Shown one piece after another: positions 44,437-52,144 of a stretch of 64,000 nt of DNA. A program made the translations under genes and the position numbers. The DNA lies in the NCBI GenBank assembly GCA_019359375.1, contig JAHHHL010000038.1, positions 1 through 64,000 on the forward strand. Reading direction: 5' to 3'. Under the pieces are notes generated by a model. The model ran no database searches. It had not been told where the DNA came from and saw only the letters and a program-made list of their open reading frames with translations. How positions within the stretch are numbered: the stretch's first letter is position 1; every line of letters begins with the position of its first letter. Origin of the DNA: Lyngbya sp. HA4199-MV5. Its GTDB lineage: Bacteria; Cyanobacteriota; Cyanobacteriia; Leptolyngbyales; Leptolyngbyaceae.

Positions 44437-46701
44437 TCAAAATTTGATTTGACTGGAATGTATTACTCCAATATTTCCACAATAGTCAGTATAGTACCAT
44501 TCACCATTAGAGTTGAATATGTTTATACTAGAAATTTTTTGGATTTTACATAAGATTGCCCCATTTGGCGAAACCCTAATATTAGAAGGAGGATCAAATA
44601 CCACAGCGACTCTTGCATTTGGTCCGCTTTCCCCCACCTGTGAAGGCGGAAGCGGTTCATTAGTACTTTCATTGGTACTTATTTGCTCACTAATTTCTGC
44701 TAGCCTTTGAGCAGATTCTTTAGTTATATTTCCATTTGAAACTTGCTCTTTTAATTTTTCAAGTTCTTTCTGAAGTTTGGTATTAGTTGTTTTCGCCTGG
44801 TTTTCCCTTTTCGATGCATTCTCGAACCTTAGTTTTTCATCATTTGCTTGTTTTAAGGCTTGCAAAGCGACTGCTCGTTGTTCTTTTGCATAATTCTCTG
44901 CTTTTTCTGCTCTATCTTTTTGATATACTGCCCAGAGGCTTAATATACCGATTGATACTGCTATTGCAGTAGAAATGAATGCAATTTGTTTACGTAATCT
45001 TAGCTTACTTTCAAGCCTTTGCTTTTCCTCTTCTAACCTTAGATTCTCCTGAATCTGTCTTCTCTCTACATCTAGCCTATCTTTTTCTGCTGTTTCGCTG
45101 CACTTTATAAACTCTTCTTCCAGGTCGTTTAAGTCATTGAATTGCAGAGCTTGTTCTAGCTGCGTCCCTCGAAGTAGTAAATCCGGTTCTCTATTCTGCG
45201 CTAACCAATGCTCCACCATACTTGTTAGACGAAGACGTTGTCGTAGTGAGCTACGTTCGTCTTCCAACCAATCTACTAATTGAGGCCAATTCCTAATCAA
45301 AGCTTCGTGAGCAACTTCAACTTGAGCATCACCAAGAGAATCACCCTCTGTAAGTCGAACTAACCGAGCATAAATTAGCTTGTTTAAGACGCGATCTACT
45401 CGATCGCGTGCTTCCCCCGAAAGATACAACTTCTCCCGAGGTATCCGGTTGCTAGTTACTTCCAAGCCTTCACTAGGTCGTATCATTCGTAACAGAATTC
45501 GTTTAACCGTAAATTGTTCCTCTGGAATCAGGCTGCTATAAAACGCATCCGCGCTCTTAGCCAGTGCTAGACGTCCTCCCCCTAACCGTCGATACGATTC
45601 CCAAGTCAAACGGTTGTGTTCCCGGTTATCCCAAAGCTTTAGTAAGGTGAATTGCAGTAGGGGTAGGGCAGCAGGTTCGCCCAAGACATCACTTAATAGA
45701 GCCTCAACCAAACCCTCCTCAAACTTAAGACCCACCATTTCTGCTGGCTTCTCTATGGTCTCTCGTAGCTCGCCAGCATCTAGAGCTGTCATCCGAATAT
45801 GATATTGCTCAAACAGCGGAAGCAAATCCGGTGTGCGGACAAACTGACTCTCGAAGTCCGTTCGCATGGTCAAAATCAAGATGTTCCGGGCATCAGGGGT
45901 TTGAACAAAGTGCAGCAAATTTTTTATCACCGCCTGCCGAGCTTCATCATCATGGCAGAGAGTAAATACCTCCTCAAACTGGTCGATGATTAGTACAACG
46001 GGTTGATGATCCCGTTGTCTAGTCAGTTGCATTAGGTGATTCGAATCTTGCTTAAATGCTGAAGTCTGTTGAGGAATCCATTCTGTTGTAGGTACATTAG
46101 CTGGCTTCACTCGTCGAGCTAAAGCAGTCAGTGGATCTGAACTGGGAACTAATGGAGCGTAGTAGAACCAGTCTTGGCTACCTGCTACCATGCCAGTTAG
46201 GAGGCGAGGTAACAAGCCACCTAATACAACGGAGGACTTACCACTACCCGAAGAGCCAACCACAATAAGCAGACGGTTGATCTCTAAATGTTTTAGCAGT
46301 TTGTCAACCAGCCTTTGTCGGCCAAAGAAGAGATTTTGATTTTTTTCTCGGAAGGCTTCTAGACCGATGTAAGGGCAGAGATCATTGTTCAGGTCTGGGG
46401 CGAGAGAAGGATCGAAATCAATCAGGGTCGCATCTGGTGGTTCTTGCCCTGCACGATATAGTAGTGAGCTCCAGTAATCTAGTAGACTCTGAGCTGCCCA
46501 GCGATCCTCCTCAATGTCTAATAGCGCACCCGTTGATTGCCCTTTATGAATCAACTGCTCAATCTCAACCAGAACCTCGGGCTCATTACCCCGTTCACGG
46601 TGCAACTTGAGCAACTCACTGTGAGCAACTCGTAATGACGCCAAGGATGGAAAGCGATCGCCATCCGCTTTTGAACTCAGAGTAGTTGCGCCATTACTCA
46701 T
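44437..46701 (-). CDS. nSTAND1-type NTPase with membrane segment and C-terminal SH3b domain
   Basis: 754 residues. Residues 108-420 are the nSTAND1 NTPase: CPYIGLEAFREKNQNLFFGR, Walker A LLIVVGSSGSGKSSVVLGGL, Walker B PVVLIIDQFEEVFTL, and the late ALPLLQFTLLKLW motif. Coiled coil flanks one membrane segment (QIAFISTAIAVSIGILSLWA). Where most relatives have WD40 repeats, this protein ends in a bacterial SH3-like domain (VFDPPSNIRVSPNGAILCKI, then EWYYTDYCGNIGVIHSSQIK). The start overlaps the upstream EAD gene by four bases, so the two work together. Confidence 0.85.
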   Translation of the reverse strand: MSNGATTLSSKADGDRFPSLASLRVAHSELLKLHRERGNEPEVLVEIEQLIHKGQSTGALLDIEEDRWAAQSLLDYWSSLLYRAGQEPPDATLIDFDPSLAPDLNNDLCPYIGLEAFREKNQNLFFGRQRLVDKLLKHLEINRLLIVVGSSGSGKSSVVLGGLLPRLLTGMVAGSQDWFYYAPLVPSSDPLTALARRVKPANVPTTEWIPQQTSAFKQDSNHLMQLTRQRDHQPVVLIIDQFEEVFTLCHDDEARQAVIKNLLHFVQTPDARNILILTMRTDFESQFVRTPDLLPLFEQYHIRMTALDAGELRETIEKPAEMVGLKFEEGLVEALLSDVLGEPAALPLLQFTLLKLWDNREHNRLTWESYRRLGGGRLALAKSADAFYSSLIPEEQFTVKRILLRMIRPSEGLEVTSNRIPREKLYLSGEARDRVDRVLNKLIYARLVRLTEGDSLGDAQVEVAHEALIRNWPQLVDWLEDERSSLRQRLRLTSMVEHWLAQNREPDLLLRGTQLEQALQFNDLNDLEEEFIKCSETAEKDRLDVERRQIQENLRLEEEKQRLESKLRLRKQIAFISTAIAVSIGILSLWAVYQKDRAEKAENYAKEQRAVALQALKQANDEKLRFENASKRENQAKTTNTKLQKELEKLKEQVSNGNITKESAQRLAEISEQISTNESTNEPLPPSQVGESGPNARVAVVFDPPSNIRVSPNGAILCKIQKISSINIFNSNGEWYYTDYCGNIGVIHSSQIKF

Positions 46702-47903
46702 TCGACCATCCTCAAAACTGACGTTAAAGGTTCACCGACCTCTCGCAATTCTCCACACAATCGAAGTAGGGTGGTATCAACTTGATAGAAGCGATCGCCA
46801 GCGCGTCTACGATACATACGAAAAAATCGTTTGATTTTAGAAGGATTTTGAGCGTTGAGCGCTGCATCCAAATGCTGACTATCTTGCTGAAAAGAGCTTG
46901 TCCACTGATCTCCAACGAAGTTAAACAAAACTCCTGTTCGTTCCTTGAGATCGGGCCAGGACATCTCTAGCTCAACCAAGTCCTTTTCCAGATTGGCTTC
47001 AATGCGCCGCAGCTCTAAATCCAGCTCTTGCCAAAAGTCATGTCCGATGACTAACGCAGCCAATCGTTCATTTAATGTCGCAAAAACCTCAACGCCTACC
47101 TGAAATTGATTGATCTTCTCCTTATCCAGGTTTGACCCGGTTAGCCTCTCCCAAATAGATTCCATAGCATTCACTAGCGCTGGAAGACGTAGAGTCCGAG
47201 CTGCTGAGTTGAGATTAGTGTTGATGCGAGAGGGTTGGATCGCCAGAACACGATTCAACAGCCAAATCGTTCTTTGGAGCCGCCTTGTTTCTAATTCCTC
47301 AATCGCCCCATGCAATTCTTCCTGAGCACGTTCCAGGTCTTTCAGCCACAACACCTCGTTGGTAGCGATTGTCTCTCGTCCCGCCACCTCCTGGACTTCT
47401 CTCAGAATTTTTTGCAGCGTTAATTCATGGTCTGTCAAGATTTCTAGGGCTGTCTCGTCATCTGGAAACCGCTTCGCTTCCTGCACAATGCCGTTGTAGC
47501 ACTGGAACTCGAGTGTATGGAGTAGGTCATGTAGCTCTTTATAATTAGCAATGATGTTGATTTGCTCACAGGCCGCCTGGAAATCGACCCGGAAGGCAGT
47601 CACGGCTGTTCGTGCTTCAGGGTACTGCATAAGCTCAGCTAGAGCATTCAGGCCCAAGCCAACAGGATCGCCATATTCTCGTTGCGGTAGGCGCAGTTCC
47701 TCCCGAACAATGCGCTTGATGGTCTCAGGGTCTGCTTGGTACACATCGCCAATATGCACACCCTGTCCCTGACCAATATTCACCCCAAACTTGCCCGATT
47801 GCTGTACAGACTGGGCAATAGGATGGGGTTCCTGAGAAGCCGTGATTGGTTCAGGAACGCTTGAAGCTTGGGCAGAGTTAGGGGCGGGTTCTTCTGTAGG
47901 CAT
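46698..47903 (-). CDS. Type B tag protein, partner of nSTAND1
   Basis: 401 residues. After a Pro/Ser-rich start, residues 35-70 are the type B tag QSGKFGVNIGQGQGVHIGDV followed by YQADPETIKRIV. The rest (75-401) is helical and unrecognised, with long charged helices (DLERAQEELHGAIEELETRR). It is translated immediately before the nSTAND1 gene (ATGA overlap). It probably links the untagged nSTAND1 NTPase to tagged effectors. The 310 bases upstream (47904-48215) are gene-free and should hold divergent promoters. Confidence 0.7.
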   Translation of the reverse strand: MPTEEPAPNSAQASSVPEPITASQEPHPIAQSVQQSGKFGVNIGQGQGVHIGDVYQADPETIKRIVREELRLPQREYGDPVGLGLNALAELMQYPEARTAVTAFRVDFQAACEQINIIANYKELHDLLHTLEFQCYNGIVQEAKRFPDDETALEILTDHELTLQKILREVQEVAGRETIATNEVLWLKDLERAQEELHGAIEELETRRLQRTIWLLNRVLAIQPSRINTNLNSAARTLRLPALVNAMESIWERLTGSNLDKEKINQFQVGVEVFATLNERLAALVIGHDFWQELDLELRRIEANLEKDLVELEMSWPDLKERTGVLFNFVGDQWTSSFQQDSQHLDAALNAQNPSKIKRFFRMYRRRAGDRFYQVDTTLLRLCGELREVGEPLTSVLRMVE

Positions 47904-48215
47904 AGAGAGGACTTTTGGGAATTGCGATCTCCTCTATTGCATATTCAACATCAAAAGATGAAATTCCGCTTGCTTTCTAGCCTCAACTTGTTACCTCGGC
48001 GACCAGTTAGGCAAAGACTATACAGCATTATTAAGCTCTGCTTCAACACATAAAAAATAATTATCTCGACTAAAATAGTTCTTTTGTACTATATACTCGT
48101 AGTGCAAAGTCAATTCTCTGCCCATGGTGCGTCTATCTCAGTGCTTTTCGTACTGATGTATGAACAACTGATTTGAATGATTCATCTAGACGTAACTTGA
48201 TGGCGAGGCTAAAAC

Positions 48216-48398
48216 ATGGCTATTTTCGATTGGTTTAAGAATGACCTGGAAAGCATCGAAGCTCAGGGCTGTAAAGTAGATCCAGCAATCTCAAAGGTGA
48301 CTAGAGACCATAATAGTCAGGCAAATGAGGCAGACCGCCTATTTAAGGAAAAACAAGCTCGCGCCAGGGAAGAGCGTAAGTCGAGAAGAAACCAGTAA
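48216..48398 (+). CDS. Small charged protein, paralogue of next gene
   Basis: 60 residues: FDWFKNDLESIEAQGCKVDP, then a helix ending in a highly basic KEKQARAREERKSRRNQ tail. It shares the pattern F..D.ES...QGC..D.A and (A/E)AD.L.K..Q with the product at 48568-48735. Function unknown; a small regulator or partner of the neighbouring EAD systems is possible. Confidence 0.55.
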   Translation: MAIFDWFKNDLESIEAQGCKVDPAISKVTRDHNSQANEADRLFKEKQARAREERKSRRNQ

Positions 48399-48567
48399 CT
48401 TTTCAGCTTTCCTGTGTTCAGCAATATAGAATCCTCAGATGTTTGCAGAAGCTATTGGCAGTGAGCAAGTGTCTGGGGTTTTGTTTTTTAAAGTAGTTAA
48501 TTGTCCTGATTCTCCTTAGCAGAAATGTATAGCTAAGTGACCACTGACAATTAAAGAATCCTGTCTT

Positions 48568-48735
48568 ATGGCTCCTAACGATCAATTTGAGCGAGATGTA
48601 GAGAGTTTGGTAAGTCAGGGGTGCAGTTTGGATCAAGCTATGGAGCTTGCAATGCAAAATTATGCTCATCTAGCTCTTCAAGCTGATGAGTTGTTGAAAA
48701 TCCGACAGCGAATCGCCAGAAAAATGCGTCATTAG
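48568..48735 (+). CDS. Small charged protein, paralogue of previous gene
   Basis: 55 residues (MAPNDQFERDVESLVSQGCS onward), ending RIARKMRH. It matches the preceding gene through FERDVESLVSQGCSLDQA against FKNDLESIEAQGCKVDPA, then LQADELLKIRQ against NEADRLFKEKQ. It is convergent with the EAD gene at 48750 with 14 bases between stops. The duplicate suggests a real, selected family of very small proteins. Confidence 0.55.
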   Translation: MAPNDQFERDVESLVSQGCSLDQAMELAMQNYAHLALQADELLKIRQRIARKMRH

Positions 48736-48749
48736 TCATATTAGAAGGG

Positions 48750-49772
48750 CTAGCAAGAATAAAGTGGTAGTCTCTTTACAAGATAATTTACATAGTCGTG
48801 TATCTGTTTCCTCACTTCTGTAGGCAAATGGGAAGGAATAATTGTCTCTTGAAAGAAGGAGAAGGCAAACTCATGAGTTCTTTGATCAAAAATCAAAGGA
48901 ATATCAAATGAGTCCAAGATGCTATATCTTCCCCAAATTAGACAATGGCTAATTCGCTCCAAAAGCTGCTCAATGGAAAAGTAAAAGTCATCAATCATAT
49001 CTACTGAAGCAGCTTTCTGAACACTTGGGCATTGGGATAACGCGTATTTCCCCATACTTTTTGCAAAGTCGGTAATATTAAGGTTAAGCCAATCAGCTCC
49101 TTGCTTCCCATACTCTAAGTTAGTTTCAAATTTTCTGAGCAACTGAAGCTGCTTTTCAAGACAATCTGTTTGGCAATTTACATCATCCCTATGTAAATGA
49201 GGCTCTGCCAGCTCATGCTTAGATTTTAGCTTTAGAGTTCTTATTTTTTCCGTGAGCGCCAAGACGGACTGTTCAAGAAGCTTTCCAGCTATAATCTCAA
49301 TTTCTTTCAATTCTCGGCTAGAACTACTTATAGCTTGAATCTTTCGTCTTAAAAGATTAAATTCATCTGTTGGTATTTTCGACAACTGTTTAAACTGCTG
49401 GATTTCCTCAAGAACCGCTAATTTTGAATTGATAAAATCTATATCCTGAACCTCTAAGGTTATTTTTCCTAGATGACCACTTTCCACGGCAGTCGAAATT
49501 GAAGAAAGGCTAGCCGTCTCTGATTGCTTAAATATTTCTAGGATATCTCGAATGTCTTCCACACTCCATCCTTGGTAACCACTATTAACGTAGTTGTTAT
49601 TTCCAGTCAAAATGTTAGATTCAGCCGCATTACCCGCAATCGCTACGGCTTGTTGTCCTGCTGCAAGCGTTACTTGCCCAGATTGAATAGCCGCCGCCAA
49701 AGCTTGAATATCTGTTGGCGCTGGGATTCCGCTTTTGACTCGATCAATGATTTCCTGAAGTATCTCGGACAT
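48750..49772 (-). CDS. Type A EAD protein with unknown C-terminal domain
   Basis: 340 residues. Residues 1-80: MSEILQEIIDRVKSGI...IQALAAAIQSGQVTLAAG, then the hairpin QAVAIAGNAAESNILTGNNN and VEDIRDILEIF. The remaining 260 residues are helical, unrecognised, with a Cys/His cluster (HLHRDDVNCQTDCL). It is third in the caspase operon (11-base gap after the membrane gene). It may be the adaptor or regulator of the caspase, or an effector of a new kind. Confidence 0.7.
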   Translation of the reverse strand: MSEILQEIIDRVKSGIPAPTDIQALAAAIQSGQVTLAAGQQAVAIAGNAAESNILTGNNNYVNSGYQGWSVEDIRDILEIFKQSETASLSSISTAVESGHLGKITLEVQDIDFINSKLAVLEEIQQFKQLSKIPTDEFNLLRRKIQAISSSSRELKEIEIIAGKLLEQSVLALTEKIRTLKLKSKHELAEPHLHRDDVNCQTDCLEKQLQLLRKFETNLEYGKQGADWLNLNITDFAKSMGKYALSQCPSVQKAASVDMIDDFYFSIEQLLERISHCLIWGRYSILDSFDIPLIFDQRTHEFAFSFFQETIIPSHLPTEVRKQIHDYVNYLVKRLPLYSC

Positions 49773-49783
49773 TGCTCACTCCC

Positions 49784-50707
49784 TTACTTCTTTTCAGGCT
49801 CTTCAAACGTTGGTTCTGGCTCCGTGAAACCTTGCCAGAGATAATCGGTCAGCGCTCGACCTGATGCCTGTTCCTCCGTAGGAGTCTTGGGTAGCTTCCA
49901 GCGTAAGGTCTTGTAGAGTGCGGTGCGATGCAAATCAAAGGCGGACTCAACCAAATCACCGTAAATGGCAGCCGCATTCAGTAACCAGCGATATGCCAGG
50001 AACGCGGAAAGTAGCCCGATCGGGATCGCCCACCAACTCCAAACCGTCCACACCTCAAATAGGATACTCCACACTAAAACACGCGCCATTGTGTTGAGTC
50101 TGGCTCGCGCTTCGGTCAACTCTGTTTTCACCTCAGTTGGTAAGAGCAGCCACAGCCGAGGGAAACAAATGACCGATTCCAACCCATACTTCTCCAGGGG
50201 ACGGCGCTCTGCGGCTCGCAGAATGTTACCCAACTGGGTAGGCATCAGTCGATCGCTCTGTGTCGGGGTTTGTTTCAATTGCCAGTCCAGTTGCACGTAC
50301 TCGTCGGCTTCTTCCGGTGTGAGGTTCTCGATGCCCATGTTTGCCAAGGCTTGAAAGCGCTTCTCTGCCTTTTCAGCTTTGAGCTTCTGACCCTTGATTA
50401 GTCGCCGTCGTAAAGGTTGCAGCCAGCGGGGCCAATAACCCTCTAGCAAGCGTAGGACGGGTAGTTCAAACTGCTGCACGGCGATCGCGGAAGTAGCAAT
50501 CACCAGCAAGGCTGCAATTAAGGTAGTTAAGGGCTGTACCAGCGTTTTCTGGTTCAGCCACTGCTCCAAGGTGTTCCAGTTCGCTTGGGAGTGGAGCGCC
50601 CAGGACAAGAGGCCGCCAAACCAAAAGACAAAGGCAGGCGTCAAGACCTTGGCCACCCACTCTTTGGCGATGGTATCCCCCAGGCTCTCCAAAAATTTTG
50701 GCAGCAT
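49784..50707 (-). CDS. Caspase-operon membrane protein
   Basis: About 307 residues from the ATG at 50707 (MLPKFLESLGDTIAKEWVAK), eight bases after the caspase stop behind AAGGGTT. Two N-terminal membrane segments (VLTPAFVFWFGGLLSWALHS and PLTTLIAALLVIATSAIAV), a charged cytoplasmic middle (KAEKAEKRFQALANMGIENL), and a third hydrophobic region (SILFEVWTVWSWWAIPIGLL). Likely a membrane effector or a substrate cleaved by the caspase; this is inferred from the operon alone. Confidence 0.7.
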   Translation of the reverse strand: MLPKFLESLGDTIAKEWVAKVLTPAFVFWFGGLLSWALHSQANWNTLEQWLNQKTLVQPLTTLIAALLVIATSAIAVQQFELPVLRLLEGYWPRWLQPLRRRLIKGQKLKAEKAEKRFQALANMGIENLTPEEADEYVQLDWQLKQTPTQSDRLMPTQLGNILRAAERRPLEKYGLESVICFPRLWLLLPTEVKTELTEARARLNTMARVLVWSILFEVWTVWSWWAIPIGLLSAFLAYRWLLNAAAIYGDLVESAFDLHRTALYKTLRWKLPKTPTEEQASGRALTDYLWQGFTEPEPTFEEPEKK

Positions 50708-50715
50708 AGCAACCC

Positions 50716-51987
50716 TTAGGAACGGTGAACGGGCACAAGCGCGACCTGATGGATGGAGCATTGGGGAATGGCTTGCCCCACCGAACGACGCACCCAGGAA
50801 ATGTCGCAATCCGGTTCGGGACAGACATACTTGGTAGCTGCCAGCGGTTGTGTCTGTCCTGGTAAGGGCTCAAATCCCTTCGCTGTGCGGGTCTGTTCTT
50901 CCTCCGCTTCTTCCTCTCCAAAAGCCTCTGGTGTGCCAGAACCGTAGGTATCGCCAACTCGCAGTCCACGGATGGAGCCTGCGTTGAGGTTGTACTTGCC
51001 TCGCTGCACCACATTCCCGCTACCCACCACATTGCCATCACCCGTCACCAAGTTACTACCACTGACATCCCCACCCACGGCAATGCTGCGTTCCCCTGCT
51101 GCCGTTGTTACTCTGGAGCCAGCAGCGGCAGGCGGGGCTTTAACCGCATCCCATGCGCCTTCGGGTAAGCCTTTGCCACCTTGCAGCAGGGCAATTTCAA
51201 AATCTTCTGTCTTGAAATCACACTGTGGGTCTTGATCGGCTTGCCACTCGGCACGGGCACTGGCTGGCACTGTTTCACCCAAGTGATTCATCAAATGGGA
51301 GACCTTGACAGTCGTCTCCCCAGCCTTATTGGCTGCCCCACGTAAGGCTTCAATCAGATGATCCGTAAAGATGCTCAGCGTCTGGTCTTGGCGAATCCAG
51401 GATTTCTGGGTGCCAGCACAGGAGGTAAAAACAGCCCAGCCCTTACGCTGGGTGAGCGGATCAAATAAGCCTTTACTGGGAGCGAGAGCCACGAAACCCG
51501 TTGGCAGGTCTAACGCCAGCCCAGCCTCTTTAGACGCTGCCATCCCTTCGGCATGGCAACTGTCAATCATGACGAGCAACCGTGCGGCTGGAATTTGTTG
51601 CAGTGCTTCAGTAAAGTCTGTGGCGGCAAGGGCTGACCCAGGCAGGTTAAACGGCTTGATGTCGTGTTGCACGAGGTAGTAGCGGTTTTGCGTTTGATCC
51701 AGCCAGCCATGACCAGAGTAGTAAACAACGACGGTTGCCTGAGGATCGGAGGCTGCTTGCTGTTGTAGCCATTGCAGCCCGTCCAGAATGCTTTGACGAG
51801 TGGCGTTGCTGTCCGTCAGAGTGCGGATGTTGGTTTCTGGATAACCACAGAGGGCTGGATGAACCAGAATCGCTTGCAACGCCTTCACATCTTTGACAGT
51901 GACTGGAAGCGACCAGTCTGTCCAGGCAGACTGACCGACACCAATGAGGAGGGCATACCCATGGGTAAAGGTAGCGGTTTGCATCAT
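50716..51987 (-). CDS. Caspase-like protease carrying both adaptor tags and a zinc ribbon
   Basis: 423 residues. Residues 8-270 are a peptidase C14/metacaspase-like domain: catalytic His93 in VVVYYSGHGW and Cys144 in LLVMIDSCHAEG. Residues 300-320 hold the type A hairpin (ERSIAVGGDVSGSNLVTGDG), and residues 327-347 the type B tag (QRGKYNLNAGSIRGLRVGDT). An acidic linker precedes a C-terminal zinc ribbon (Cys389, Cys394, Cys410, His413). It is the only protein here with both tags, so it could be activated by either set of NTPases. It heads an operon with a membrane protein and a type A EAD protein, divergent from the NACHT at 52145. Confidence 0.85.
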   Translation of the reverse strand: MMQTATFTHGYALLIGVGQSAWTDWSLPVTVKDVKALQAILVHPALCGYPETNIRTLTDSNATRQSILDGLQWLQQQAASDPQATVVVYYSGHGWLDQTQNRYYLVQHDIKPFNLPGSALAATDFTEALQQIPAARLLVMIDSCHAEGMAASKEAGLALDLPTGFVALAPSKGLFDPLTQRKGWAVFTSCAGTQKSWIRQDQTLSIFTDHLIEALRGAANKAGETTVKVSHLMNHLGETVPASARAEWQADQDPQCDFKTEDFEIALLQGGKGLPEGAWDAVKAPPAAAGSRVTTAAGERSIAVGGDVSGSNLVTGDGNVVGSGNVVQRGKYNLNAGSIRGLRVGDTYGSGTPEAFGEEEAEEEQTRTAKGFEPLPGQTQPLAATKYVCPEPDCDISWVRRSVGQAIPQCSIHQVALVPVHRS

Positions 51988-52144
51988 GGCTTCATCTGGC
52001 GAGAGAAATCTACCTTCAAGATAGCCGCTCTCAACCTGTCTGTCTTGGGAAGCAAAGATTTTTCCTCCAAGACTACGGTATTCGTTGCAGAAAGGTTATG
52101 GTATTGGAAATTTGCCCCTGGTCACACTAGCAGCAACATTAGCA

